64,000 nt of DNA from Nordella sp. HKS 07 (GCF_011046735.1 NZ_CP049258.1:4172001-4236000), one strand, 5' to 3'. Shown: positions 43,478 through 52,551, counted from the stretch's first letter. Notes: generated from the sequence alone by a model not told the origin. Numbers and translations are program-made.

Positions 43478-44530
43478 ATGAGGAAGTCAATGATGAAAGC
43501 GGCGGTCAGTGCGCTCTGCATTGGCCTGTTCACCTGCATAGGGCTGGTCAGCGAGGCGAGCGCCGCCGCCAAATGCATCAAGGGCGATCGCAAGGCGCCT
43601 TATACCATCGGCTGGGCGAACATCTATTCGGTGCCGACCTGGATGAAGCAGACTGAAGGCACCATCGCCGCCGAGGTCGAGGAGCTGAAGAAGAAGGGGC
43701 TCGTCGACAAGCTCGTCATCACCGACGCGCAGGGTGATGCCAATGTCCAGATCCAGCAGATCCAGTCGATGATCGACGCCGATGTCGACGCTATCATATT
43801 GATCGCGGGCTCCTCCACGGCACCCGCCCGCGTCGTCGCCGATGCCTGCGCCAAGGGCATCGCGGTCATCAATTTCGACAGCCTCGTTGATACCGATGAA
43901 GTGACCGCCAAGATCAACACGGATTCCAATGAATGGGGCGACACCGCCGCAAAATGGCTGATCGATCAGCTGGGCGGCAAAGGCAAGATCCTCGTCCTCA
44001 ACGGTCCAGCCGGCATTTCAGTGAGCGATGACCGCCGCAAGGGCGCCAATGCCGCGCTTGCCGCCAATCCCGGCATCGAGATTCTGGCCGAAACCAACAC
44101 CGCCTATAATGTCGCCCCGGCGCAGGAAGCGGTGACGAGCCTGCTCTTCGCCCATCCGCAGATCGACGGCATCCTGTCGCTCGGTGGCGCACTGTCGGCG
44201 GGTGCCATTCTCGCCATGGACAAGCAGGGCCGGCCCATGGTGCCGATCACCGGCGAGAATGCCCGCCAGTTCCTCGAACTGTGGAAGGACAAGGATCTGA
44301 AATCCTGGGCGACTATGCAGCCGAACTGGCTCGGCGCGCTCGCTACTTACACCGCCGTGCAGGCGCTCGAGGGCAAGGACGTGCCGGCCTTCGTCAAGGT
44401 GCCGCTGCCGATCATCGACAACAGCACCATCGACAGCTATCTCGCCCGCGCCAAGGACTTCCCGGCGGATGGCTATATCTACTCGCCCTATGATCAGAAG
44501 CTTTTCGACGAGTTGCTCGCCGCGAAGTGA
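43478..44530 (+). CDS. Sugar-binding protein of the second Rbs-type importer
   Basis: A 350-residue protein with a signal peptide (about 1-30, ending ASA-AAKC). A Peripla_BP_4-type fold follows: YTIGWANIYSVPTWMKQTEG, GDANVQIQQIQSMIDADVDA, AVINFDSLVDTDE, KILVLNGPAGISVSDDRRKG. GGGAGGAAGACA precedes the ATG. It is first in the operon with one ATPase and two permeases. A palindromic repeat fills the gap to the ATPase gene. The ligand is a sugar-like compound of unknown identity. Confidence 0.9.
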   Translation: MRKSMMKAAVSALCIGLFTCIGLVSEASAAAKCIKGDRKAPYTIGWANIYSVPTWMKQTEGTIAAEVEELKKKGLVDKLVITDAQGDANVQIQQIQSMIDADVDAIILIAGSSTAPARVVADACAKGIAVINFDSLVDTDEVTAKINTDSNEWGDTAAKWLIDQLGGKGKILVLNGPAGISVSDDRRKGANAALAANPGIEILAETNTAYNVAPAQEAVTSLLFAHPQIDGILSLGGALSAGAILAMDKQGRPMVPITGENARQFLELWKDKDLKSWATMQPNWLGALATYTAVQALEGKDVPAFVKVPLPIIDNSTIDSYLARAKDFPADGYIYSPYDQKLFDELLAAK

Positions 44531-44546
44531 TCGGTCATTGTCTTGA

Positions 44547-44675
44547 TATCCTCACGCTGAGGTGCCCGGCGTAGCCGGGCCTCGAAGCGTCCGCCAGGAT
44601 TGGGCGCGAATGCTGAAGCACACCCTTCGAGGCTCCCCCGGCTTAAGACCGGGGTCGCACCTCAGGGTGAGGATA
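44547..44675. repeat. 129-base palindromic repeat between binding-protein and ATPase genes
   Basis: Outer arms TATCCTCACGCTGAGGTGC (44547-44565) and GCACCTCAGGGTGAGGATA (44657-44675) are inverted copies with one mismatch. Inside are CCCGGCGTAGCCGGG, a CTCGAAG/CTTCGAG pair and CCCCGGCTTAAGACCGGGG. It fills most of the gap 44531-44697. Confidence 0.8.
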
Positions 44676-44697
44676 GAGGGTAAGCTTTAGGTCGGGT

Positions 44698-46203
44698 ATG
44701 TCGTCGCAAGCCATCATCAAGGCGCACGGATTGTCGAAGTCGTTCTTCGGCAATCCCGTTCTCCAGAATGTGTCCATCGCTTTGGCGCCCGGACGCATCC
44801 ACGCGTTGCTGGGCGAGAACGGCGCCGGTAAATCCACGCTGATCAATCTGCTGTCGGGGGCGCTCACGCCGGATGGTGGAGAGATCGAGATCGACGGACG
44901 CGCGTTTCACCGGCTTACCCCGTCCGAGGCGCGGCGCGCCGGCATCGCGGTGGTGCAGCAGGAACTGAGTCTGACCAGTGATCTGTCGATTGCCGAGAAT
45001 ATCGGGCTCGGTGCCTATCCGCGCCGCTTCGGCCTGATCGATTACAAGGCCCTGACACAAAAGGCACGCGCGGTCTGCGATCTGGTGGGACTGGAGGAGA
45101 ACCTGGCGACGCCGGTCGGCGATCTGCCGCTCGGCCGCCGTCAGATGGTCGAGATCGCCAAGGCGCTGTTCCGCACGCCCCGCATCCTGGTGCTCGACGA
45201 GCCGACATCGTCGCTCTCTGCCCATGAGGCGCAGACCTTGACGCGCCTTTTGCAGCGGCTGCGCGACGAGGGAACCGCCATTCTCTATATTTCGCACCGC
45301 CTCAATGAGGTGATGCGGCTGTGCGAGCATGTCACCGTGCTCAAGGACGGCAAGGTGACCGCCGACCGCTCGCTGGAGGGCGTCGACGCGGCGGGCCTGG
45401 TTCGCCTCATGGTCGGGCGCGATCCGGGCGACCTCTTCCCACGCTGGACGCCAAGCAAGGATCGCCAGACCATCGTCGAGGTCGCGGGCTTCTCCTCAGG
45501 TCTCCTGCGCGACATCGATCTGGAGATAAAGCGCGGCGAAATTCTCGGCATCGGCGGTCTTGTCGGCCAGGGCCAGGAGGATCTCCTCCTCGGTCTCTAC
45601 GGTGCCTCGCCGGCCGCGGCGCGCCGCGCCGTCTTCAACGGAACTGGAAGCTTGCCGTCATCGGTATCGCGCGCCAACGCGCTGGGTGCTGTCTATGTGC
45701 CGGCCGACCGCAAGCGCGAGGGCCTGCATCTCATTCACAGCATCGGCTGGAACATGATGCTGCCGGGCTTCGGCAAGGCGCGCGTCTTGAGCCGGCGCGA
45801 CCGGGCCGCCGAGCGCAAGCTCGCGACCGAGCTCGCCGACCGCCTCAGCATCAAGGGTGATCTCACCCGCCAGGTCCAGGCCTTGTCTGGCGGCAATCAG
45901 CAGAAAGTCGGGCTCGCCAAATGGATGCCGGCCGATCCGCCGATCCTGCTGCTCAACGATCCGACGCGCGGGGTCGATGTCGAGACCAAGCGCGAGATCT
46001 ATGTCCTGCTCCGCCGCTTCGCCGCCGAGGGCAGAGCCATCGTTCTGTCGAGCTCCGACACGCCCGAGCTCGTGCATCTTTGCGATCGTGTCGCGGTGAT
46101 GCGCGAAGGCGGCATCGCCGCGCTCCTGGAGCGCGATGAGGTGAGCGAGGAAACCATTGTCGCCGCCGCCATGGGAGCGGAAGCCGCGAGGAATGCCGCA
46201 TGA
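44698..46203 (+). CDS. Sugar ABC transporter ATPase, double domain (RbsA type)
   Basis: A 501-residue protein. Domain 1 has GENGAGKST, VVQQELSLTSDLSIAENIGL, LPLGRRQMVEIAKALF and VLDEPTSSL. Domain 2 has the degenerate loop IGGLVGQGQEDLLLGLYG, PADRKREGL, LSGGNQQKVGLAKWM and LLNDPTRGVDVETK. The normal family length and all motifs are kept. It overlaps the first permease gene by ATGA. Confidence 0.92.
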   Translation: MSSQAIIKAHGLSKSFFGNPVLQNVSIALAPGRIHALLGENGAGKSTLINLLSGALTPDGGEIEIDGRAFHRLTPSEARRAGIAVVQQELSLTSDLSIAENIGLGAYPRRFGLIDYKALTQKARAVCDLVGLEENLATPVGDLPLGRRQMVEIAKALFRTPRILVLDEPTSSLSAHEAQTLTRLLQRLRDEGTAILYISHRLNEVMRLCEHVTVLKDGKVTADRSLEGVDAAGLVRLMVGRDPGDLFPRWTPSKDRQTIVEVAGFSSGLLRDIDLEIKRGEILGIGGLVGQGQEDLLLGLYGASPAAARRAVFNGTGSLPSSVSRANALGAVYVPADRKREGLHLIHSIGWNMMLPGFGKARVLSRRDRAAERKLATELADRLSIKGDLTRQVQALSGGNQQKVGLAKWMPADPPILLLNDPTRGVDVETKREIYVLLRRFAAEGRAIVLSSSDTPELVHLCDRVAVMREGGIAALLERDEVSEETIVAAAMGAEAARNAA

Positions 46204-47171
46204 ATGCGATGATCCGCAGCGGCGATACCGCGCTTTACTGGCGGGCGCAGCGCGAGCGCAATCGCGGGCTTCTCGGCCTGTTCGCCGTGGTCGCCGCCTT
46301 CCTGGCGCTCTATGCCTATCTGTTCCCTGGGCTTCTGACCGTCGCCGGCATATCCAAATTCGCGCAAAGCTGGCTGCCTTTGGCGCTCGTCGCCATGGCG
46401 CAGGCCATTCTGATGCTGACCGGCGGCATCAGCCTGGCGATCGGCGCCACCGTCAGCCTAGGCGCCGTGATCGCGGCGACCACCATGACCGGCTATCTTG
46501 GCGTCGCCGGCGGCGTCGTGGCGGTGTCGGCCGCGGGCCTCGCCATCGGTGCTCTCTGCGGCGTCATTGCCATCCGGCTGCGGCTGCCCGCCATCATCGT
46601 GACGCTCGCCGCCGCCTTCATCATCGCCGGCTTGGCGCTCCTCATCCTGCCGCGCCCGGGCGGCGCCATACCGGGCTGGTTCTCCGATCTTCTCGCCGGC
46701 AACACGCCGGCGGCCCTGTTCATCCTTATTTTCATCGCCCTTCTGTGGAAGCTCTATCTCGCCACGCCGTTGGGCTTGAGCCTCTATGCGGCGGGCGAAA
46801 ATCCGGTCGGCGCCTACCGCGCCGGCGTGCCGGTCGATGCGGCGCGGATCGCTGCCTATGCGATCAGTGGGCTGCTCTCGACGCTGGCCGGCCTCTTCAT
46901 TGCCGCCCAGACCGGGTCCGGCGATCCGGTCATCGGCCAAGCCTTCACCCTCAATTCGATCGCTGCCGCCGTTCTGGGCGGCGTCGGCTTTCTCGGCGGG
47001 CGCGGCACGATGCGCGGCGCTATCGCCGGCAGCCTGCTGCTGAGTGTCATGATCAATGTCATGTTCTTCCTAGGGTTCTCGCCGGTCGCGCAGTATGTGG
47101 CGCAAGGCCTGATCATCATCGGGGCGGTGGCCTTGCCGCAGATCACCGCCCGTTTCCGGAGGACGCGATGA
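46200..47171 (+). CDS. Sugar ABC transporter permease (RbsC type), first
   Basis: A 323-residue protein with about nine hydrophobic segments. Its BPD_transp_2 blocks are LPLALVAMAQAILMLTGGIS (then LAIGATVSLGAV), a cytosolic GLSLYAAGENPVGAYRAGV and FTLNSIAAAVLGGVGFLGGR. The ATGA overlaps with the ATPase and the second permease genes show a single coupled transcript. Confidence 0.9.
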   Translation: MNAMIRSGDTALYWRAQRERNRGLLGLFAVVAAFLALYAYLFPGLLTVAGISKFAQSWLPLALVAMAQAILMLTGGISLAIGATVSLGAVIAATTMTGYLGVAGGVVAVSAAGLAIGALCGVIAIRLRLPAIIVTLAAAFIIAGLALLILPRPGGAIPGWFSDLLAGNTPAALFILIFIALLWKLYLATPLGLSLYAAGENPVGAYRAGVPVDAARIAAYAISGLLSTLAGLFIAAQTGSGDPVIGQAFTLNSIAAAVLGGVGFLGGRGTMRGAIAGSLLLSVMINVMFFLGFSPVAQYVAQGLIIIGAVALPQITARFRRTR

Positions 47172-48142
47172 GCGAGCCGCAGAGTTCCCGCTTTCCGGCC
47201 TGGAGCCCGAGATCGCTCCTGCGCAACCGCGCCTTCCTCACGGTGCTCATCGTGGCGCTGGTATGGATCGTCGCCGGCTTCGCCAAGCCGGGCTTCGGCT
47301 CCTATGGCCATCTGCGCTATCTGCTCGAGCTCGCCGCCGTGATCGGCCTCGTCGCCATCGGCCAGACCTATGTGGTGATCGCCGGCGGCATCGATCTCTC
47401 GGTTGGCGCCATCGTCACGGTGAGCGCGGTGGGCGTTCCGCTGGTGGCGCTGTCGGGTGACAGCAGCGGCGTCTTGGCTGTCCTCATCATTCTCGCCGCG
47501 GCCACCTCGATCGGCTTCCTCAATGGTCTTGGTGTCGCCTATCTGCGCATCCACCCGATGATCATGACGCTCGCCATGGCGACTTTCCTGCAAGGCGTTC
47601 TCATTCTCATCGCCGGCGGCACCGCCATTTCGGCGCAGAATCCGGTGCTCGCCTGGCTCGGCAATGCCAGAGTGCTCGGCATTCCGGCCGGCGTTCTGCT
47701 TTGGGCCGTGGTCTCAGCGGCAGCACTCGCCGTCCTCCATGCGACGCCTTTCGGCGCGCGCCTGTTCGCGCTCGGCGCCAACCCGCTGGCAAGCGCGCTG
47801 TCGGGCATCAATGTCCAGGCGACGACCATGGCGGTCTATGCGGTGAGCGGTCTCACCGCCGGGCTTGCCGGCGTGCTCATTCTCGGCATGAACGGCCAGG
47901 GTTATGTTGGGATCGGCGATCCCTATCTGCTCGCCTCGATCGCGGCGGTTGTCCTGGGCGGCACCTCGATTCTCGGCGGATCGGGCTCCTATGCCGGCAC
48001 CATTCCGGGCGCCGTGCTCCTCGTCACCATCACCGCGCTGATCACCGTCGTCAACGCCTCGGCCGGCTGGCGCAGCATTCTCTTCGGCTCGCTCGTCCTG
48101 TTGCTGCTCCTGCTGTCGGGCCGGGAGTCACAGCGACGCTAG
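47168..48142 (+). CDS. Sugar ABC transporter permease (RbsC type), second
   Basis: A 324-residue protein with VIGLVAIGQTYVVIAGGIDL (then SVGAIVTVSAV), GLGVAYLRIHPMIMTLAM, LFALGANPLASALSGI and LASIAAVVLGGTSILGGSGS. It is last in this operon and, unlike the partner at 25643-26631 in the other importer, has an unbroken frame. It ends at the edge of the gene-free stretch 48143-48759. Confidence 0.9.
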   Translation: MSEPQSSRFPAWSPRSLLRNRAFLTVLIVALVWIVAGFAKPGFGSYGHLRYLLELAAVIGLVAIGQTYVVIAGGIDLSVGAIVTVSAVGVPLVALSGDSSGVLAVLIILAAATSIGFLNGLGVAYLRIHPMIMTLAMATFLQGVLILIAGGTAISAQNPVLAWLGNARVLGIPAGVLLWAVVSAAALAVLHATPFGARLFALGANPLASALSGINVQATTMAVYAVSGLTAGLAGVLILGMNGQGYVGIGDPYLLASIAAVVLGGTSILGGSGSYAGTIPGAVLLVTITALITVVNASAGWRSILFGSLVLLLLLLSGRESQRR

Positions 48143-48759
48143 CAAGCCGCCTGATCATCTTCCCGACGCGGCGGTGGGCGCTTGACATCGTGGGCCAGAC
48201 GGCAGGATTGGAAATATCAAGTTAGGAGTTGCGTTCGGACTTCAACAGTAGCCTCTATCCGAACTCCGATAGGATCAACCAAATGGCTCTCGGCCTCCGA
48301 ATAATCTGTGAAATCGTGCAAGCTTTGCTACGCGTGGGGACCAAGAAGGATGAGGGTAATCTCCTCGGGAATGCCGCACAAACCAGCACGGCCTCTGGCG
48401 ATGGAGCTGCGAGTCAATCGCCGGGGACTCCATCACGGCCGGCGAAGATACGGGCCATCCATGGCCGGCCATTGAATGCGGCCGGATCGCGCGCCGTTGA
48501 GCTCGCAACACAATTGGTCTTTGGCGGAGCAGGGACACATCAGCGCCCCGAGAATACAAACAAGGGATTAAGTGATCCCGGAGTTCACATCGATATGGCA
48601 AGAAAGCTCCGCACCAGGAGAAGCAGTTGCCGGAACTTCGCTGCAGAAGGTCCAGCGAAGTCATTGGCAAGGGCGGCCAGACCAAGTCCGCTGTCAGGTG
48701 TCGCCACGTAAATTGCGGAAGCGGGCAGGGCTGATTTCAGGAACTTCGCGTTCAGCACA
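48143..48759. other. Gene-free stretch between two converging transport operons
   Basis: 617 bases with no frame that looks like a real protein. The longest open frames on each strand (48229-48711 and 48275-48685) have Arg/Ser/Pro-rich, low-complexity composition and lack ribosome sites. The sequence is less GC-rich than its flanks, with codon-free words such as AACTCCGATAGGATCAACCA. It lies where the missing ATPase gene of the Pot-type importer would be expected. It may be a deletion scar or decayed mobile DNA. Confidence 0.5.
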
Positions 48760-49557
48760 CTAGTCCCCGATGGCTTCCTTCGGTAGCAGATAGCGTACCG
48801 CGAGCACGCACATCAGGGTGGTGAAAGCGAGGATGAGCGCCACCAGCGCGTTGATGTCGGGCGTGAAGCCGAGCCGCATCATCGCCCAGAGCCGGATCGG
48901 CAGCGTATTGTCGGTCCCAGTCACCAGTATGGTGATCAGCGTTTCGTCGAAGGAGAGCGCGAAGCACAGGACCGCGGCGCCGATGAGGGCGCTCTTGAGA
49001 TTGGGCAGCACGATATAGAAGAAGGTCTGCCAGCTCGAAGCGCCGAGGTCGTAGGAGGCTTCGAGCAGGCTGACGCTCAGCGACTGCAGCCTGACGACGA
49101 TGGTGCGATAGGCGAGCGCCAGCACGAAGATCGTGTGGCCGATGATCACCGTGACGAGCGAGCGTGGAATGTCCGTCTCGCGGAAGAAGATCAGGAGCGA
49201 CAGGCCGATCATGATCGGCGGCATCAGGAACGGCAGGAAGATCACGAACTGCATGAGGTCGCGGCCGAGCGTGGCGCCATTGCGGTAATGGATGGCGAAG
49301 GCGAGGCCGAGCAGCAGCGCGAGGAAAGTCGCCGAAAAGCCGACGATCAGGGTGTTGAGGAAGGCGGTGATGATGCCCTCGTTCCGGGTGAGCGCGGCAT
49401 AGGAGGAGAGCGATGGGCTCGTCCACTGCACGTCGCCGCGCGCGATCTCGAAGAAGGACGACACGATGGGGACGAGCAGCGGCCCGTAGAGCAGAACGAA
49501 GACGAGGGCCGTCAGGACCGAGAGGCCGAGCGAGGCGAGGCGCGAAAGCCGCATCAT
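48760..49557 (-). CDS. Pot-type ABC permease (PotC/MalG-like)
   Basis: A 265-residue protein with six predicted helices: LTALVFVLLYGPLLVPIVSS at the N-terminus, PFLMPPIMIGLSLLIFF, and the coupling loop EASYDLGASSWQTFFYIVLP. These belong to the spermidine/putrescine (PotC) branch. The ATG pair at 49557/49554 overlaps the partner gene's stop. A longer open frame reaching 50199 merely reads through the partner gene in a wrong frame. Confidence 0.9.
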   Translation of the reverse strand: MMRLSRLASLGLSVLTALVFVLLYGPLLVPIVSSFFEIARGDVQWTSPSLSSYAALTRNEGIITAFLNTLIVGFSATFLALLLGLAFAIHYRNGATLGRDLMQFVIFLPFLMPPIMIGLSLLIFFRETDIPRSLVTVIIGHTIFVLALAYRTIVVRLQSLSVSLLEASYDLGASSWQTFFYIVLPNLKSALIGAAVLCFALSFDETLITILVTGTDNTLPIRLWAMMRLGFTPDINALVALILAFTTLMCVLAVRYLLPKEAIGD

Positions 49558-50408
49558 GTGTGCCGCTCGAAGCGCCGGCCGAGGGCAATCACCACGACCA
49601 TCACAGCGGAGAGGATGACGGAGAGCGCTGCCCCGAACGGCCAGTTGAAGGCGGCGCCGAACTGGCTGTAGATGATGCGCCCGAAAGTGAAGCCGTTGGG
49701 ACCGCCGACCATCTGTGGCGTGAGGAAGTCGCCGATGGCGAGCACGAAGACGAAGCTCGCCGCCGTCACCACGCCGGGCAGGCTCAGAGGCAGGATGATC
49801 CGGCAGAAGGTCTGCCAGTTGGACGCGCCGAGATCGGTCGAGGCCTCGATGAGCGGCTTGGGGATGCGCTCGAGCGACAGGAAGATCGGCAGGATGGCGA
49901 AGGGGATGAGCAGCACCGTGAGGGTGAGCAGCACCGCATTGAGGTTGAAGACGAAAAGGGTGAGCGGTTGGTCGACGAGTTGGGCCCAGACAAGGAAGCG
50001 GTTGAGGAAGCCATTGCCGCCGAGGATGCTGCGGATCGCATAGATCTTGATGATGTAGCTCATCAGGAGCGGCACCAGCACCAGCATCAGCAGGATGTAT
50101 TTGCGCCGCCCCGACAGGGTCGCGAGGCGGAAGGCGACCGGGTAGCCGATGAGGGCGGCCAGGACCGCGACGGCGAGGCAGAGGAGGCAGGTCTGCCACA
50201 GCACGGGCACGAAGATCGCATCGGTGAAGAACCGGCTGTAATTGCGCAAGGTGAGATCGTAATGCATCTGGCCGCCCTCGACCCAGAAGAAGCTGTAGGT
50301 CAGGAAGCTCACCAGGGGCGCCACGATGAAGAGGAGGGGAAGCCCATAGGCGATGACCGAGAGGGCGAAACGCCAGCCCTGCGCCTGCCGGTCTCCGACG
50401 AACAACAT
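49554..50408 (-). CDS. Pot-type ABC permease (PotB-like)
   Basis: A 284-residue membrane protein with YGLPLLFIVAPLVSFLTYSF, LLMLVLVPLLMSYIIKIYAI, and the coupling loop EASTDLGASNWQTFCRIILP. This fits PotB/AfuB-type permeases. It lies after the binding-protein gene across a gap with two palindromic elements, and overlaps the PotC-like gene by four bases. Confidence 0.9.
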   Translation of the reverse strand: MLFVGDRQAQGWRFALSVIAYGLPLLFIVAPLVSFLTYSFFWVEGGQMHYDLTLRNYSRFFTDAIFVPVLWQTCLLCLAVAVLAALIGYPVAFRLATLSGRRKYILLMLVLVPLLMSYIIKIYAIRSILGGNGFLNRFLVWAQLVDQPLTLFVFNLNAVLLTLTVLLIPFAILPIFLSLERIPKPLIEASTDLGASNWQTFCRIILPLSLPGVVTAASFVFVLAIGDFLTPQMVGGPNGFTFGRIIYSQFGAAFNWPFGAALSVILSAVMVVVIALGRRFERHT

Positions 50409-50416
50409 GCGCTAGC

Positions 50417-50482
50417 CGTCATCCCGGCGAAAGCCGGGACCAGGATTGGTTTTTGTGGATCCCGGCTTGCGCCGGGATGACG
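50417..50482. repeat. 66-base palindromic repeat
   Basis: CGTCATCCCGGC (50417-50428) and GCCGGGATGACG (50471-50482) are perfect inverted arms enclosing an inner GCCGGGA/TCCCGGC pair. The same arm word bounds the element at 19104-19249. Confidence 0.8.
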
Positions 50483-50520
50483 GGCGGGAGGAGGGGCGAA
50501 GGTTTCGCATGGACGGTACT

Positions 50521-50585
50521 CGCAAGATCGGTGACAGCGGCGGCTGTGCCCGGCGTCAGGACACGAGCCGCCGCCCGATCTTGCG
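50521..50585. terminator. Strong hairpin directly after the Pot-type binding-protein gene
   Basis: CGCAAGATCGG (50521-50531) pairs with CCGATCTTGCG (50575-50585), and GCGGCGGCT (50537-50545) pairs with AGCCGCCGC (50566-50574). This makes a long two-part stem four bases past the binding-protein stop. No U-run is seen, so message protection or partial termination is likely. Confidence 0.6.
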
Positions 50586-50588
50586 ATA

Positions 50589-51623
50589 TTAGGGCTGCGC
50601 CTTGACTTCGTTCCAGAGGTCAGAGCGTTTGGTCGGATCCTCGACGAATTCGAGCCAGACCAGCTTGTCGTTCGGATTGGCGCTGCCGGTCTCGACGACC
50701 GTATTGCCGAAGCCGGTGCGCTCGGAGAGCTGCTCGCCGATCTTCTTCTGCAGCAGGAAATTGACCCAGGCTTCCGCCGCATCCTTGTCCTGGACGCCAT
50801 TGGTCATCGCCCAGGTGTCGAGCCAGGCAAGCGCGCCTTCCTTCGGGTTGACATAGCCGATATCGGCGCCGGCATCCTTCATCGCCTTGACCTGCTGCTG
50901 GCCGTAATTGGCCCAGATGAGCGCCACGTCGTTGCTCTTGTAGAGCTGCAGCGCCTCGTCGGGGGTCGTGTAGAAGCTGAGCACATTCTGCTTGAGCTCG
51001 GAAAGCTTGGCCTTGATCTGGTCCATCTGCTCCGGCGTCAGATGGAACGGATCGGGGAAACCCAGAGTGAGTGCCGTGAAGGAGAAATTGTGCTCGCCAT
51101 TGTCATAGGCGAGCACCTTGCCCTTGTATTTCGGGTCCCAAAGGATGGTGAAGGAGTCGGGCGCCGGCGACACCTTGGCCTTGTCATAGATGATGCCGAT
51201 CGAGTCGAAGCAGAACGGGATGGCATGCACCTTGCCGTCGCGCATGATGCCCCTGATCTGGGCGAGATCCTGGAAGCGCGGCAGGACCTTCTTCTGGTTC
51301 GGCAGCTTGGCGAGATCATGCGGCGTGGTGAGGCCGGCATCGATATAGCGCTGCAGCTGTGCCGTGTTGACGGCGAAGACGTCGAAGTCCTTGCCTTCGC
51401 TGCCCTTGATCTTGGCCCAGATCTCGTCATCGGTGCCGATGAACACGACCTTGGGGCTGATACCGGTCTGCTCCTGGAATTCCTTGATCCAGTCGTCATC
51501 CGCATAACCCTGCCAGGCCATCACCCGAAGCTCGCTGGCGGCGCGCGCCCATGTCGCCCTGAGCAAAGCGGGCGCGGCGACGCCCATCGCGATCACCGCG
51601 CGGCGGTTGAGTTTGATCGTCAT
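50589..51623 (-). CDS. Pot-type ABC substrate-binding protein
   Basis: A 344-residue periplasmic protein with a twin-arginine-like signal (KLNRRAVIAMGVAAPALL, cleaved near ARA-ASEL). A PotD/family 1-type fold follows: LRVMAWQGYADDDWIKEFQE, VFIGTDDEIWAKI, FDVFAVNTAQLQRYIDAG, IPFCFDSIGIIYDKAKV, WANYGQQQV. Ligands of this branch include polyamines, opines and organic acids. ATG 51623 begins the signal; GGGAG lies upstream. It is divergent from the DgoR-like GntR gene, whose product may regulate it. Confidence 0.9.
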   Translation of the reverse strand: MTIKLNRRAVIAMGVAAPALLRATWARAASELRVMAWQGYADDDWIKEFQEQTGISPKVVFIGTDDEIWAKIKGSEGKDFDVFAVNTAQLQRYIDAGLTTPHDLAKLPNQKKVLPRFQDLAQIRGIMRDGKVHAIPFCFDSIGIIYDKAKVSPAPDSFTILWDPKYKGKVLAYDNGEHNFSFTALTLGFPDPFHLTPEQMDQIKAKLSELKQNVLSFYTTPDEALQLYKSNDVALIWANYGQQQVKAMKDAGADIGYVNPKEGALAWLDTWAMTNGVQDKDAAEAWVNFLLQKKIGEQLSERTGFGNTVVETGSANPNDKLVWLEFVEDPTKRSDLWNEVKAQP

Positions 51624-51729
51624 GATGCGTTTCTCCCAGAATATTTTTTCGACGGGAGGGCTTCGGACCGCGAAGGGGCGAGTTTGTCCCGCCGCGTATT
51701 GACGGCCCTTCACCGTCTAATTAAAAGCT

Positions 51730-51743
51730 ATTATATGAATAAT
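51730..51743. promoter_or_regulatory. AT-rich dyad at the GntR gene start
   Basis: ATTAT-ATGA-ATAAT is a perfect 5-bp inverted repeat overlapping the first possible ATG (51735) of the GntR gene. If translation starts at the next in-frame Met (51744), this could be an operator between the two divergent genes. A TTGACG near 51697 may be the -35 box. Confidence 0.3.
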
Positions 51744-52547
51744 ATGAAGAATGCAACGAGCCGCGCTAAACCTCGGAATTCTTTTGCGAATCTCATCGGC
51801 CGGAAGCCGGTAAGAGCAACGGGACTGGCATCCGGCGGCCTTCATTCGACGGTCCTCAACCAGATCGGGCAGCGCATCGTGCGCGGCGACTTCGTGCCGG
51901 GCGATCCGTTGCCCAATGCCGATGACTGGAGCGCCGCCCACGGCGTGAGCCGCACGGTTCTGCGCGAGGTGATCAAGGTTCTCGCCGGCAAGGGCCTCAT
52001 CGAGTCGCGGCCCAAGACCGGCACGCGGGTGCGCCCGCGTTCGCGTTGGAATTTCCTCGATCCCGATGTGCTCGCCTGGCGCTATGCCGCCGCGGGCTCG
52101 GGCGAGGATGTGCGCAGCCTCTTCGAACTGCGCCGCGCCATCGAGCCCATGGCGGCGGCACTTGCCGCCGAGCGCGCCAGTCCTGAGCAGGTGGCCGAGC
52201 TCGAGACGGTGCTCGCCGAGATGGAGGACGCGGCCGACGACAGCGAGCGCTTCGCCGAGCCCGATCTCGTCTACCATCAATCGATCCTGCGCATGACCGG
52301 CAACGAGCTCATCGGTTCGCTCGCCGCCTTGATCGAGACGGCCCTGGTGACAAGCTTCCGCCTGACCAATGATCTGCCCGGCGGACAGCGCCCGTCGGTG
52401 CCGCTCCATCGCGAGGTCGTCCACAAGATCGCGGCGCGCGATACGGAAGGCGCGCGCCGGGCCATGCTCACCTTGATCGACCAGGCCGAGGACGATGTCC
52501 GGCGCATCCTCGCGTCCCGGCAGAGACGTCAAGCCAACGGAGAATAA
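51735..52547 (+). CDS. GntR/FadR-family regulator, DgoR-like
   Basis: A 270-residue protein (or 267 from Met 51744). Its winged helix contains HSTVLNQIGQRIVRGDFVPG, GVSRTVLREVIKVLAGKGL and the wing SRPKTGTRVRPRSRWNFLDP. The C-terminal FCD domain has LVYHQSILRMTGNELIGSL and VPLHREVVHKIAARDTEGA. The WNFLDPDVLAW stretch is characteristic of DgoR-type regulators of sugar-acid use, in line with the dehydratase and sugar dehydrogenase that follow. Frame upstream of 51735 is antisense to the binding-protein gene and not coding. Confidence 0.88.
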   Translation: MNNMKNATSRAKPRNSFANLIGRKPVRATGLASGGLHSTVLNQIGQRIVRGDFVPGDPLPNADDWSAAHGVSRTVLREVIKVLAGKGLIESRPKTGTRVRPRSRWNFLDPDVLAWRYAAAGSGEDVRSLFELRRAIEPMAAALAAERASPEQVAELETVLAEMEDAADDSERFAEPDLVYHQSILRMTGNELIGSLAALIETALVTSFRLTNDLPGGQRPSVPLHREVVHKIAARDTEGARRAMLTLIDQAEDDVRRILASRQRRQANGE

Positions 52548-52551
52548 AAAA

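Noticed and set aside
48229-48711. 160-codon frame as a hypothetical gene
   Set aside because: No ribosome site, low-complexity composition and a competing frame on the other strand. Not convincing as a protein.
48760-50199. Single 479-codon frame as a fused double permease
   Set aside because: The first half reads the PotB-like gene in the wrong frame and yields Pro/Arg/His-rich sequence. The two permeases overlap by ATGA and are separate genes.
51042-52547. 501-residue GntR protein
   Set aside because: The first 230 codons are antisense to the Pot-type binding protein. The winged-helix protein starts at 51735 or 51744.
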